Below are positions 7,626-21,498 of a stretch of DNA of 64,000 nucleotides, one piece after another (within the stretch, counting starts at the first letter, position 1; every line of letters begins with the position of its first letter). This DNA comes from Puffinus mauretanicus (lineage: Eukaryota; Chordata; Aves; Procellariiformes; Procellariidae). Below the pieces are notes generated by a model. The model was not told the origin of the DNA. It did not search any database and saw only the letters and a program-made list of their open reading frames with translations. The stretch lies in contig JAJKFH010002564.1 of the NCBI GenBank assembly GCA_023333565.1, positions 372,001-436,000 on the forward strand, written 5' to 3'. Made by a program: the position numbers and the translations under genes.

Positions 7626-10600
7626 ATTTTTCAAGTATTGTGTTATTTGTCCACATCTGAGGACTCTTTTGGGATAAAAGCCTTTCATTAAAGGCTTGTT
7701 GATCACTGTACACACACTGCCCAGCTGATAAGGTACATGTCTCTTTACTCTGTCTGAATTAGACTGATCTGTGCTTCACCAGTTATTTTTTTCTTTTTTT
7801 TTTTTTACTTACTTTTCTCTATAATTTTCATTTTCTTTTCTACAGGTGATTGATTTAAACTTGAGAGTATCTAAATGGGACCTGTAAGACCCTTAATTTT
7901 CACTACCAATATGGATGGTGAATACTGTCCTTGTCTTAAATGTAGTCTATCAACGTCAGTATCTTAGGCTGGAGGCTTATGTTTTGGAAAGAATTTGAGG
8001 ATTGTCATTACAAACGGGATATATGAATAAGGTGCCATATCAGATATCTGAGTCATAGATATTGAAATCAATTTGTATGGCTGTCTTGAACAGTATTTCT
8101 AAAGATGTACAAGTATTTATAAAAAAATATGGAATCTGTAAAATCTTTAGCCATAAATAAGAAGTATTTCCTCCTCTCAGACTTCCCATCTACAACTCTA
8201 TTGACCTGGGAAATGTATTACTGGTAATAAGAACTATTTAATTGTTTTTATAACCTCATGTCTTTGTCCAGGTTAAATAAGGAATTGAGATTTACCATTA
8301 CCATATGTAACAAAGCCTGGATTAATTCCATAGTACCTATTCTGATATAAATTTGCATTGCCAGGCTCTGAATTTTCAGCACAGAAATACAATAATCAAA
8401 ACATATTCTCTGAAGAATGTAAACGTAGTTAAATACAAAGTTGGGGAAGTACCAAAAAAGTCAGAATAAATAGAGGAAGGAGGTCAGACTCATAAAAATA
8501 CTATTAAACTAAGTCACAGATTGCTACTTACTTTCTCTTAAAGATTTGCTGAAAAAGGCCAATGACTCCACTAGATGAGTTATAATTCATAAAAATCTAC
8601 CATTCTGTCTTTCCATCTTGAAGGAAAACATTTGTAGTTCAATTCCAAAACAAGTTGCCCATTTTATTTTTCTTATTCAGCCAACAAACTGAAAAAATCA
8701 GTCATTCATAGTTTTACTCTTGATGTCTGATCACCAGAAAAGGAATAGTCAGTTTAAACCATATTCAGTCAAACTTCCCTAAAAAGTAAATTAAACACTC
8801 CTCTCTGCAAAGCATAACAATTTCCAGGGGGCATAGGCTGAATTTATTGGAATATTTTTTTAAGCCAGATATTTTTTTTTTTTGTTAACACATTGAAAAC
8901 ATCATGATACAGAAGAAAATTTCTTTAATTTCCTCTTCTACTCCAAGGATTTTTTTTTATTGTGTTGATCACAAGAGCACTTTTGTAGTTTCTCTCAACA
9001 CTATATTGATGTTGAACATGATTGAAAAATTACTTCCATTTTCATAACATCCTTCAAAGCCAGATATTGCAGTAGATTCTATTCCTCGTCGTAGTCACTT
9101 TTTGATTATTTTATTTTAGAATTTATACTTCTTGAAGAATAGTGACTTCTGTGCTATATCTATTTCTATATCTCCTACATCTAAGTTTAGTTCTGTCACC
9201 TTTGAGTATGTGCAATTGTGTTTAATATTGGAAAAAATTCTATGCAGTATTATTTAAGTAACATGTAAGATGTAGCATCTGTAATCATGTACCTCACACA
9301 GAGCAAGCATACAATCCTTTTTTCTGTCTCTCAACTCTAAACTTTTTCATAGCAAAACATTTTTTCAGCTAACAAAAATCAAACATTTTGGCCCTGTTGA
9401 AGTGTCTACATTCCAAGGAACTTGTGAAAAATATAGACTACGTTAAAAACAAATAGTACTATTTTCAGTTTATTAAACTAAGTATGAAGGTAGCAGCACG
9501 TTTTAAAGGTGAGAAAAATGATTATTGTAAGTCCAGAACTTTTTACAACACAATAAACACTTGCATGATGTCATGTTAGTCAAATAGCACATCTCATAAG
9601 TTACATGATCAAAACATAAAATCGACAGCTTTATTTAATAACATGCTGTAGAGTAACTTTAGATTAGCCAGGCTCAGTTTTGTTCAGTAGAACAGAATCT
9701 GCTCTTCAATACTCCCAAAAACCAGCATTCACTTTCATTTTGAAAATCAAATTTCTTCTTACTGATTCTCTGAACTCCATTTTCACTAAAAGTAAAAAGT
9801 ATTTCTTAGCTCTCCTCCAATCAGTATCTCCTAAAGTGGATGAATTTTTCACAGGTCTCTGTCTGACTTACTAAATATCTTTTTAAATTCATGCGTTAAG
9901 TTTGGAACAAGTGAATGCAAAAGCTTTACTATATCACAACAAAATAGTACAGAGAACTAGCATAAAAAAATAAATCCAAAATCATATATTTACATTCACT
10001 CTTATTTTCTTGTTTCCTTAGTCAAAACAAATAATAATAAGTGCACAGGTAAAATTTAGATTTGCCTGCTTGACAGTGAATGGGGACTGAAAAAATGTAG
10101 TTTAGTGATCCCCAGACTTTCACACTGATGAGCTGCAGGTCAGTAAGGTAATCTTTGGGCAATTATGATATTAGTTGTTAACATGTCATGCATGTCCTCT
10201 TAAGAAAAAAACTTGACTTCACCAGAAGGGCTATAGTCTGTTCCTCTGTTAGTTGGAAGGGTACTAATTGTGTATGAGACTGAATGTGATGATTAGATCC
10301 ATACTAGTTTTTCTTCTTGTCACATAGACTCCAGTTTTACAATGGTGTGACCGCACTTAGTTGATTGAAGTTTCTGTGTAACTTAGATCTGAATTATCTC
10401 ACTTTGACACCAATGACAGAAAAAAATACATCTAAGTACCCTGGAAAGTTGGCGTATCCAGAGAATTTTCTGGTAGAAGACTTAAATTCATGTATTATAC
10501 TGCCAGAGTTTCACAGGTTTTTTTTCCATCCATTTCCACTACATTACACTTTGAGTTTCTTGAATGTATGTATTTTACTCCAGATTTTTAAAAATCTTAT

Positions 10601-13504
10601 TAAATGAATGATAGTTCATTCATTTAACCAAATAATTGCAGTGGATTTAAACATGATTTTACTCTTGACTGATGTAGCTTAGTCATGCAAGGGCATTGTA
10701 GAGGTCTCAAGTACTCACATACAGTTGCTTTTGAAAATCTAGTTCAAGGAAATGTGTGATATTTTTAATCTCTATTTTTAGATCCAAAGTTCAGTTTCAT
10801 TGGGACACTCCAAAACTGTGATACAAATGTCTACTAAACCATTATGTATATGCTTTCTCCCTTCTCTCCCAGTTCACCATTCTATAAATTCACAAATTCA
10901 GGATAAAAATGAGAGCAAGCATTCTTCATACAGCTGTCATATCTCTTTTGCAGTAGACTGCTATAATACCCAATACAATGCTTTGTAGAGATACCTAGGC
11001 AAGCACAGATGTCAAAAACAGTATAACTGTGTTACTGCAATGCCCCAACTAATGTAACTAGATTACTTCCACTACAGTGTCACAAAGTAGTACCAATGCA
11101 TTACATAAAAATATCCAAGTTTAATATGCACAGAGAATTCCAGTTAATCTAAAATAAATGGCATATTTCTAATAAAATTGAATAGTTCGAGGATTTCATG
11201 CATAGACTATATAGTCCCTGATATCCTTCAAGACTGAAAATTAAGTTTCTAATAATATCAGCCCAGACATTTTCCCTTATTCAGTGTGAATTAACCTGTT
11301 CAGGGACAATTTAAAGCTGGCCTAGGGACATCCACATATACCACAGTCATTTCTGGGGCATAACCTAAAGTAATTGTATACAGTTTTGTGAGATATAATT
11401 CTCTCTGCATTCTCACTTTCAGTAATTCATTGCTTTTAGCCTGCAGAAAACAGAAATATAAGTTCATGTTAAAGATAGTTTAGCTCATAGAAACAAAGGA
11501 TATGTGTATTTGACTTTAAATACATGTGCATCACACTTTATGTAGAACAAAAGTAGAGTACAACAGTCTATGCTAGGTAAAATATGAACACAGAATTCTT
11601 ACCGAAATCTGAAGGAAGTTTGCCCAAAATAAGGCAGTGATTCTTTTGTTTTGTGATTCTAGGATTATAAAGAGGGAACTAAGGAAAATGTACTTAATCT
11701 TCAGAAAAAAAATATATTGGGTGAGAAATATGGATTTCCTGAGGGGGAATTTTAGAGATTTTCATGAAAGATAAGAGGAAAATCCTGTTAAAAGTCAATA
11801 ATTTTCTTAATATTCTCATACATAATAAGTAATGCTGAAAATCCCCATCTTCCAGATCTTGGCAGTAGTATCTGCAGCACTTATTTTCTAATTTAAACCA
11901 AATAATAGGAATATTAAATTACAAGCTCAATGTCTTTTTGTCTATTTTTTCAAAAATTAAAAAAAAAAAAAGTCATAGACCTAATACTACTCTGTCTTTG
12001 GTCCTTTGGAATGTAAAACCTTTCTTGGCTCATAAACTTGTCCACTTTTTGTGCAAAACCTAAAACAGACAAGAGAATATTATCCTAAGTTGATTGAGAC
12101 GTTTCTTAACCATTTTGCTGGTTAAGAAAAATTCAAATTAGAAAAAAGATATTTAGAACAAGCTAACCTGGCTAGTGGCACCTTATACTCTTTGTCTCAT
12201 CAAATAAACTCCAAATTTAGGTAATCTGTAGGCTATATTCTTCTCCACATAAGCTCTCTTTTTTAAAGTTTCTGCGATCACACCAATTTTAGTTGTTTAA
12301 TGAACCCAAAGGTATATCCTTTAAAGCACAGTATGAAAAGTATGGGAGCTCTAAGAAATGGAAGAAAATTACTATTTATTAAATATTTCTAGTAAATTAA
12401 ATGTGATAAGGTATCATCATAAAATTGGTCAAAAAGGAAATACATTCTTTTTGTTACTAGTTCTTGAAAAAGTTGTTTGTTAAAATTCTCATTTTATTTG
12501 GCTAGAGATGCATGCATGATGAAAATATCAAAGATTTTATGTCTACTGTTCAATGACTCACTCAGAATGATGGTTTCTTTGTGTCAATGACAATTTGAAA
12601 ATTGTTCCTGACCTCCAAATCATCTCTGGGAATGATGACATCAGTAGCATATTTGCGAGCTGCTGGAGACCTGGTAAGCAATCGCTGTGTATGCCCAGAG
12701 AATTCCAAATAATCAAAACCCAGAATTTTGTCAAATGCACCTAGGATTCAAGAAAGCTGAAGAGCTTCCTTTTTTTCTTCTTTGGGGTAGGACTCACTTC
12801 CATGCACAGGTGCTGAAGCCATGAATTGCCAGAGTCAGTCTCACATAGCAATTCCTATCTTGTTTCAAGAAATCCACAAAAACAATGAGCACAGGTTAGA
12901 TAACGCTGTTATAAGCAGTAAGTCTGACCTTAGACACAGAAAGGGGGAAGTCTGGAGTGAGTGACTAAACTAGAATATATAGTCTACATAGTCTATAGAA
13001 TAGAGGTGTTTCATGAGGTAAGATGAACTGTTTAATTTTTCTCGGGAGAGGTTTTTGTTGTTGTTTTTGTGAAGTTATTCCTTATGTTTAACAAAATAGT
13101 AATTTTACAAATATAGGCAAATAACTACAGCAATCTGTGCAAAGAGAATGGATTAATCTTATTACCAAAAGGTTATGAGATGAATTAATACTACCATAAC
13201 TACCATGAATCTTATGCATTTAATGCTGCTAACAATACTAGCACTGGATATGATATCTGCATATTTTTTAACTTACAGCCTTTACAATCAAGGTATTTGT
13301 CTCTTCATAGTGTAAACTCTTTTATTTAATGCACTAGTTGCTATTCCAACCCATAAGCTCAACACAACTGAAGTAAAGTTGCAGCAGATGCTTTCTACTT
13401 GTCTGGTGTCTGTTTAAGTACCTGTGATTATTTCATATGACTGATCATTACTCTTACAGAATAGAGACAATCTGATGCAGTGTTAGATTTTCTGTTAGGT
13501 AACC

Positions 13505-13590
13505 AGAGGAAGAAAGGAGATAGAGAGAGGGGAAGGTTAAAAATAGAAAAAAAAAGAAAAAAAAAAAAAAAGAAGGGAAAGAAAGAAAAA
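13505..13590. repeat. Purine-rich (A/G) tract
   Basis: Nearly unbroken A and G on the plus strand, with GAGAGAG units and two long A runs, the second interrupted by single Gs. It is a degenerate simple repeat; the reverse strand reads as a false Phe-rich frame. Confidence 0.75.
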
Positions 13591-16246
13591 TGTCCTAGGA
13601 AACGCAGCAAGTGCTAGCTTCACCACCACCATACTAAAACTACCAGAAAATATTTTAAAGTTAAAGAGAAAAAATGTTGTAGCAGCCGATGTGAATTCTG
13701 GAAGAACGGGACAATAGGAGACAGTGGAGCTAGGAACAGAAAAATATTTGGCAAGCCACGCTCATTGAAAGACCACCTACCCTTGGTGGCGTGTGTGCCA
13801 AGGAAATGTTGCAGACATTTGATAGACAGGGTGTTTTCAATTTTGGTGCAGGAGATATGCATGGGACTTGCAAAACAAAAGAAGTTGACACCGAACCACA
13901 TCAAGACTGAAACTGATGCTAGCAAACCTCTAATTTTTTCTGGCATATGTAAGTCATCTGTTATGGCTATTAGACACCATCTGGTGGAAAACAGTGGGAC
14001 CAAAAATACCACCAAATTCTTCACCTTTTCTTTTATTTAATACCCCAGTTAATTGACTTTACTTCCTTCAAATTAGAGTGAAGATGACAGGAATAAGACT
14101 AAAACGGTTATGAACGAAGGGGAGTTTTCAGCCAGGGTTTTGAACTTCAATCTTGTAAGGAATGACAGACTACAGGCTGGGGAATTGTTCTTGGTTTTTT
14201 GAGAGTTCAGTGATATGATCACACTGAGCAGACTTTCCTCCTAGTAATGTACAACAGCAATACATGAGGAAATAATGAGTGTTTTTATTTCTGTCTGTAA
14301 AGCACTCATATATTTAAAGTTTTTTATAGACAAAAAGGTTTCCCTGAACAACTTTGCTGTGAAAATATACTGTTATATTGTGTGATCCACATTTAATTTC
14401 TGAAAGTCACAACCAAATTGACTTCAATGTCCCATAAGAGTCCACTGAGAACTCCAGGTACTGAGTTCAGAGCTATTGTAGGTAAAACCCTATGCTGCGA
14501 GGCAAGGTCCCACAAATACATTTGTTCTTGTGTAGACTACATCAGAGAGCAAGGCACAGTTTCTACATTCAGCAATTTTCCCTGCATGGGAGCAACAGAA
14601 GATAGCTAAAAGGTACTATTTACCCTAGAAAATCATTGCTTATTGTCTTTCATACAATTGTTTCCTGTAGTTACAGCAAAATACTATATTTATTCTAGTG
14701 ACATCATTTTCTGACATTATGCGGGTTGAAGATCCTTGATAACTTGATTGTTGGTAGGAGGAAAGAATGTTTAGCGATTTTCTATGTCTCTAAATCGAAA
14801 TGCAACATCATATGTACTGATTCTTGTTAGGCTTTACTTGGCTAGCTGAGGTCACAATTAGGCCGATTAACTTCCAGATTTTGGACTAATAAAGAAAACA
14901 ATATAGACAACAACCTCAGATTTCAAAGCTCAGGAAATTATCAGATCATTCCAGGCCATTGAATCCAGTGTCTTGTGCAGTGTACAGTACCCTAATTGTA
15001 CATTGTGCCTAACATTAAAAATATATGTATTATTTTATTGGAGTTGAGACATGCCTACCTTGGTTAAATTCCGCATCAGGTTATTAAGATGGTCATTTTA
15101 GGACACCATAATACATTCATTCTAGTTTATGTCAGTTTATCCATGGTCCTGCCAGTGTCCAAGTTGAGGAATAAGGAGGAAATGTAAACCTATTTATCTA
15201 TTTTCGCTTACTTTAAAAAAATTGTAGGGTTTCTTCCATTACATTCCCTGAGAAACAAAAGACACAGAAGTAATCTGAAACCTTTAAATACTTAACTAGC
15301 ACAAAATAAAAATCAGTTCTCGAGCTTATACTCTCAAACTGCTCTCCATAAATAGTGGCATTCTGAACACCTAGATCTCACTGCAGACCTCTCCCCTACA
15401 GTTAATGGTGAAAAGACAGAATATATACCGAGATTCAAGGCAAAAAACCTTCTTAAATATTTAGTCTGTACCCTATTCTCACCATACAGAGATGACTGTT
15501 CTTTCCCTTACTCCTTTTTTACTTATATCACTGCAGACGTTTTTAACTTCCTATACCCCACTAAGTTTTTGTAGCCTGTCTAAAACTACAAGATGTAACT
15601 TGTTTTCCATCTCTGCTTTCATTCTAGAAGACTTCTTAATGCAGTAATTAATTCAGCTAGTTCTTTAGCCCTCTTCTACACTATTTTTTCCTTTCCTTTC
15701 CTTGAATCACAAGTTTGGGTGTTTGGTTTGTTTCTTTTTTTTCTTTTATTACACAAATATATACTTACATGATGGAAAAAAACTCTTTTTAATCATATGT
15801 ATAATTGGAGCGTTAATAATTTTTATCTGTTTCCCCCGAGCCTCAACATTCTTTCTAAACTCCATTAGATGATAAATTAATGAAAATATGGGCAACAAAA
15901 TTAATTCTGTTAAAAACAACAATGAAAAACATTTTATCATTCTTTAGAAAGCAAAGAAATGGCTAAGAAAATGTGTGAAAACAAGGCTGTAAACGACACC
16001 CCTTATGACAAAGAGCTTAATTACAATTAACTAGTTGAGAAATCACAAGAAGTGTCAAATAAAAAGGACTTCAACATTTGAGGGAACGAGTAAGCTTTGG
16101 TTGGTCTTGTCAGAACTACAATAAATAATGAACATATTTTCCTAAGTTAATGGAGTCTAAATGGGGGCTATATGGTAACAAGGCCAGAGATATCTCAGGT
16201 GAGTAGGCATTCAAGCTTAGTGACTCCTGCTCAACATATTACTACT

Positions 16247-16274
16247 GACCCCCAATAACAGACCCCCAATAACA
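16247..16274. repeat. Perfect 14-bp tandem duplication
   Basis: Two identical copies of GACCCCCAATAACA, followed by a short GACA/CACA run to about 16292. Confidence 0.85.
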
Positions 16275-16514
16275 GACAGACAAACACACACAGGTATAAA
16301 CCTAGTGGTTCAAGACCTCCTAAGATCATCAAAGAAGGGAGTTGGTACGCGAGTAGTTCTTTCTTTTCTTAAGAAAATAAAAGATTATCATGGAAGCATA
16401 AATGGTCTTATAAGCACTTATGAAAAAAAGCAATGAAGATGGCATCCTCTAAGCTCTTGCTGAAAACAAACCATTTCATTTTCCCCTGGTTTTGGTCACC
16501 TCTGTTAATGATAT

Positions 16515-16845
16515 TTGCTAAAGGTGGCCAGGGTCCCCCCAGGGAGCAAGTCAGGAACAAAAGGGGAGGGGAGCAAAGGCAGGGCTGAAAACAAGCTACA
16601 ACATACATGGAAAGTGGTCCATCCAGGAGACAAGCTACCCACAGTACAGAACAGAGGTCTGTCCAGGAGGCAGACAGAGACAAAGATGGAGTCCAGCACT
16701 CCTAAGGCATCTCCGGAGCAGGGACTGAGGGCCCCAGGCTGGGCTGAAATGGTGTCCTGAGCCATGGGCTGTGTGTGGCCCCAGGGAGGATGGTGAGGGC
16801 CATTGAGGGCTGGCGATGCCTTCAAGACTCTGAGAAAAGAAAAAA
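16515..16845. other. GC-rich patch of unknown origin
   Basis: The block stands out from AT-rich flanks. It contains two related phrases, GGTCCATCCAGGAGACAAGC (about 16615) and GGTCTGTCCAGGAGGCAGAC (about 16656), about 41 bases apart, hinting at degenerate internal repetition. Frames on both strands (16515-16760 plus, 17002-16505 minus) have biased composition and no recognisable domain. An old repeat or LTR fragment is the likeliest explanation, but I cannot name one. It has few CpG, so it does not look like a promoter CpG island. Confidence 0.45.
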
Positions 16846-19800
16846 AAAAAAGGACATGGTGAGACAGAGCATCAGATCTGTGATTGTAAATTAGAGATAA
16901 TTGGAAAAAAAATGAATGATGGAAATGTCTATGGTGAGAAAGAGTAAGAGCTAGCAGGGAACATAACCTTAGCAACACCAAGAGGAATTTTATTTTTATC
17001 AAGAGGAGACATCGAGCTGACCATTACACTGATCCAAAGAACAAAAGTGTGATTTATTTTCCAGCAGCAAGGATATTTAGTGTGAATCTGAGGCTGGAAA
17101 TTATTTTTAAGGGAAGCCCACAGTATGTACGAGGTGTTCTTCATGTCAAGACAGATGATGCTGCTCTAATCTCCAGTGAAATGATTCAAGGGCAATAATG
17201 CTGAGCAGGATATCAAAAGAAAGGGGTGGGGAGGATTACAATGATCTGAGTGGAATTCTTCAAGAGACCTAGAGAAGGTCGTAAAAGATGACAAGATACT
17301 AAAGATCACTAGGCAACAAAAGAAAGAATTCTGTAAAATTATCAGGGGTTTAGACTGCACAGTCACTGGTAAAAACAATTTATGTTTTAATCTTACGTAG
17401 ATTAAGATCAACACACGGACCCTCTTCAGCCACCGTCAGATTTCCCCTGGGCTGCTAACATGCTTTGTCCATTCTGTTCCTTTAATCTAAACTAGGACCA
17501 CACCATCTTTTCATGGCATGGCTTCACATTGTAGAGATTGTCTGGCAGTATTTATCTTTTTTGTTAAGAGCATTGCCTCTGTGGGAAAACGTAAGTCTTT
17601 TTTCTCACTGTTGATTACCAAGGAAATAAATAACAGAGCCCAGTTCTTTCCAGTTAGGATTTCTGATCAACACTAGAACCAGTAAGAATGATATTATATT
17701 GACGTGGTTTTTTTCATAAGAATTATGTCAATATCTTCTGCAGTTTACCTCTGGGATCCTGGTGAACAATGTCTTCAGATGGGTTCATTACAGTAGACCA
17801 AAAGCAACGTGCTCACTCTCTTTTCCAAGTGATCTGATGCTTTGGTTTTGTCTCACCTGGCTCACCATGGTGTGCTTGAGAACTACAGTTTAGAAACTCA
17901 TGGTATAAACTTTCAGGTAAGTCATCCTTGCATGTTGATAAGGGACCCTTTTGTCAATGTACATGAAACCTTTTACTTGGCTTCTCTAACTGCCTTGATC
18001 TTCCTTAATGATTAAAGCTAAGAAATGCAATCTAGCTGTACAATGTTAGAGTATGAGCAGAAGTGATCAATCCGTCTCTCCTAATGAGTTTTCGAATTAC
18101 AAAAGTGGTCATAGAAGCGATCTGCCCATTGTTATGCATTTGTCATGCCGTTTGTGAGACAGGAAGTTGTGCTCTGGCATTCATTACTAGCTAGCAGGGA
18201 GGGCTTGATGGGTTTTTCCTGTGAGGCTAATATTTGATTTTGTGGAGTTCTTCAGAGGCAAAGAGTCTGCATCCTAGGCTCCTTTGCAAAAAAAGGAGTT
18301 CTGTCAATTACAGTGAAAGCTAGTCTCTGTGAAGAAGCACAAAAAGGTAGAGAAGTAGCAAAGGAATAGTTCTGCTGGTACTTACCAGGGATAAGGCTGT
18401 TTCATATCATAGGAGCCTAGAGGTAGCCTACATTGTTTGTATAAGTGTATTCAAAACACTCATTGGCACATACAGAAATTATTCATATGGCATGGAATAA
18501 CGACAGAACCGCTAAATTTAAGTGCATAATTTTGGGAAATCATCTAATGATGCTTCAGATTTTCAACTCAAGACAGTTATGTGCCAATCAAGGAGTGAAT
18601 AATTGCTCTCTAAAGCACTGAATGAGTCTCATTAGATCCAGAACATTGTGTACATGATCACATGCTCAGATATTCTAACAAAAATGTGACAAATTTGGGT
18701 TGATATTCCCAACTGGAAAACAGCAAATAAAGCAGTTGGCTCAGTTCTTCTCAGCAGGCTATATAAAATAGGAATTTGCATTACTTTCTTCTCCTCTCTG
18801 AGAGATGAAGGAGAAAAACTCCAGCCCATAAGGATGACAAAACAGCTCTACAAGTGACTTACTCTGTATTCTAGTAACGATTTTCTCTGTACTGCATCAG
18901 TCTACTTTGACATAGATTGTTTTTCTGGTTAACTTTTAATATCAAAGAAATGAATACAACTGGTTAGGTGCAAAATGTTCAGAATGTGCTAATAACAAAA
19001 CTTGACTGTAACTATGCTAAAATCTTTGTACAAACCAGTAATAAAGTTGTATTTGTTTATCCTTTTCATGGATCAGCAATATCTGTATATAAGAATGCAA
19101 CTACTCTTAGATATTACTTTTTCTTTTCTTCAGTGGAATTACAGAGACAGTATTAGAAATAACAGTTTAAACAATTACACTTGAAGAGTGAAAAGAGAAA
19201 ATCTGAAAGTATTGTAATAAAAGAACAGAGAGGAAAGACAAACACTGTCAGGAATAGCAGGTAGATAAAACTCAGGCTTTGCTGAAGTGGGCAGAGAAGA
19301 AAGAGAGAAGTGCTAGGTATGGAGGAGCATGTGCATGCATTTTTTTTTTTGTTGTTATTATTTTACTCTGATATACTCAGGGCATTGTCTCACATGTCCA
19401 AAAACTTTTCTTGGGCAATTTTCATCTCATTGTGGTGGCCAGACTTGCAGATACACACCATGGTTTTTAGTTTATGCCTCCTGGGTTTCCACTTCAGCTT
19501 TAGTCTCTTCACTATTACTACTTCGCAGCTGAACTCATGTTCTTCATATTTAATCAGATTCCATTTAGCATCCGTCACATGTAATTTCAAATTACATGGC
19601 TAGCTTGTAATGCAAGTTGGTTTTTTTTAAATTGGGAAAAAATGAATTCTGAAATGGAGTTGTGCCCAGAGCAAATGGACATAAGAGCACTTCTAAACTG
19701 TAAGGGTTCAATTATCACCTGCTGAGCCACAGAGCCTGCATTTGTCTGATTTAGTGACACTGGTTTTAAGTAGGGGGGGTGGGGTGGGCAGAGATGTGTC

Positions 19801-20475
19801 CTCTGTCTGATTAGTCTTAAACAGAAGAAACAGTTCAGGGATGTTTGCTGGTCTTTGTTTCCAGTTTTTAATAGGAAACCACTAAACTAGCACCCCCATA
19901 CATCCGTTTCATTTTTAAGAAATCCATATTTCATTCAGGTTTGCCTTCCAGGTAAGAATACAGCATAGTTATATAATCCTTATTTAGTAATCTGGTTAAC
20001 TCCTGAAATAACTGAAGAAGCTCAGTGATTCTTGGGTAACTAGTGCACTGGAGCCACATTAAAAATAGACAACATACAGAAATTGTCTACATTGCTCTTT
20101 GGGTCTTTAGATTTAACCTTTCTTTCAAAGGCATCAATTGAAGTTAACTGGTTGGGCCTCAGGACAGAGTTTCTGCAAAGAGGAACATTCATTAATTCTA
20201 AACTAAATTTGGAATAGGTGAAATGAAGGTCATAGTCTTATTTGGTAGACATAGTACAACATCTACCCCTGATTAACCTAACGCTTGGTTTGAGTGCCAC
20301 ATACATAAAACTATTCTCTCTGTCTTCTGCAAAGAACTACAGAGTATACTGTTTAGCTGAAGACGATAGCTGGTACAAAAGTTGCAAGACCGTAGAATTG
20401 TGGAAGGTATTAAGCAGAAATAGGAGAGAAAGTTCTATTATTTTCCGTCAAAAATCAATCATATACATTAGGAGT
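16846..20475. other. Non-coding DNA, no gene recognised
   Basis: AT-rich sequence with only short frames (97 codons or fewer). A (G)7-containing GGGGTGGGGTGGG motif lies near 19773. No transposon ends, RNA genes or exons are supported. Confidence 0.6.
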
Positions 20476-21498
20476 TGCCAAATCCAATAGCCCAATAGGG
20501 GCAAGGCTGCTGCAGCCCCATCTCCTCAGGTCCAGCAAGTAGCAAGGCTGAGCATGTATTCCCAATAGACAGATACATACGCACACGTGCACACATGTAT
20601 ATGCACAGCCAGCTAGTCAGGTCACCACAGATAAACACACTCAGTACTCCCACAAACAGCACCAATGGTCTCATCCTGTTACCTTCTCTGACTGATTGGG
20701 ATGAAAGCCCATTAGTGGAAAGTATATGCATAAATATACATATATACAGTATGGTTCCTTCCAGTAGCTGACCTTAGACACTCAGTCTGCCCTGGCCCTT
20801 GATCCCCAGTCTCCCCAGTTGTAGGCACCTGGACATGCGAGCCCCAGAGGATGCAACCCCCTCCAGCTGCTAGTACTCAGACCTACACACACACACACAC
20901 TATGGATCCCTCCAGCACCTGGCCTTAGATACCCAATAGACCCTGTAGCTGCCCCCTGGGTCCCCCAGTCTCCCAGTTGCCTCATGCACAGAGACACAGA
21001 AATGCAAATAGGTCTCCCCAGTAGCTGATCCAGACTCATGGTCTTACCAGTAGTCATCCTGCAGGGCCCATGGCATCTCCAGCTGCTGGCCTGGACCTCC
21101 TGGTCCCTCCAGTAGTGGACTCATAAACCTTTGGGTCTCTCCAGTATCTGGCCCAGACTTATGGTGGCTGCAGTACTTGGCTCCCAAACCTCTTTCCCTA
21201 CTTGCTGGTTAGTCTAGCTTGATGTTGGCTGTGATCACACACTGGTGTACCTACCCACACAATATGCGTGAGCTCAGGTGTCTCCAGGTGCTGGCACCCA
21301 GGCCTTTGTGACCAACAGCGCCACTCCAATTGCTGGCACTTAGACCTCCATACACACACAGGCGTGCAGAACAGAGTGCCCTCAACCAGAAAAACAGCTG
21401 GAAATGGCATTAAATGAGAAGACAGAACAGACTGGAGGGACCAGTGCAGAGCACAGCCAGACAAGTGTATTGACTAGCAATCTGTTTACATGCGATCA
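20476..21498 (-). mobile_element. Candidate long retroviral LTR with internal repeats
   Basis: The block is GC-richer than its flanks and has sharp edges. On the minus strand it would begin TGATCGCATG at 21498, directly after a purine-rich tract, and end in TTGGCA at 20476, giving TG...CA ends over 1,023 bp. A TATA-like stretch (about 20760-20730, minus) lies in the 3' third. Inside are about a dozen degenerate copies of a CTCCAG-n-GCTGGC type unit (listed separately) and a (CA)n run near 20887-20901. A 1-kb LTR is long but not unheard of. No second LTR or clear coding remnant supports it, so a satellite-like or other repeat remains possible. Confidence 0.4.
20758..21345. repeat. Degenerate minisatellite-like array
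   Basis: About 12 copies of a loose unit near YCTCCAGYWSYTGGC, followed by CCAGAC or CTTAGAC, recur every 35-70 bases. Examples: CCAGTAGCTGACC (20764), CTCCAGCTGCTAG (20862), CTCCAGCACCTGGCC (20910), CTCCAGCTGCTGGCC (21076), CTCCAGTATCTGGCC (21138), CTCCAGGTGCTGGCA (21282). Spacing is irregular, so the array is old or built from short sub-repeats. Confidence 0.6.

Larger units (their letters stand above)
6541..16500. other. Non-coding DNA, no gene recognised
   Basis: About 10 kb of AT-rich sequence. The longest frames (134 codons at 14024-13620 minus, 91 codons at 13765-14040 plus, overlapping each other) have no domain, no Kozak-like context that persuades me, and no visible exon structure. 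Contents are simple repeats listed separately and A- or T-rich runs. It is compatible with an intergenic desert or a large intron. Confidence 0.6.

Noticed and set aside
13620..14040. Overlapping long frames on both strands (134 codons minus, 91 codons plus)
   Set aside because: No domain, no codon-level signal that I can see, and sense/antisense overlap of this kind is expected by chance in stop-poor stretches.
16505..17002. 165-codon minus-strand frame
   Set aside because: Low-complexity Ser/Leu/Phe-rich translation of a purine-rich strand; no recognisable protein.
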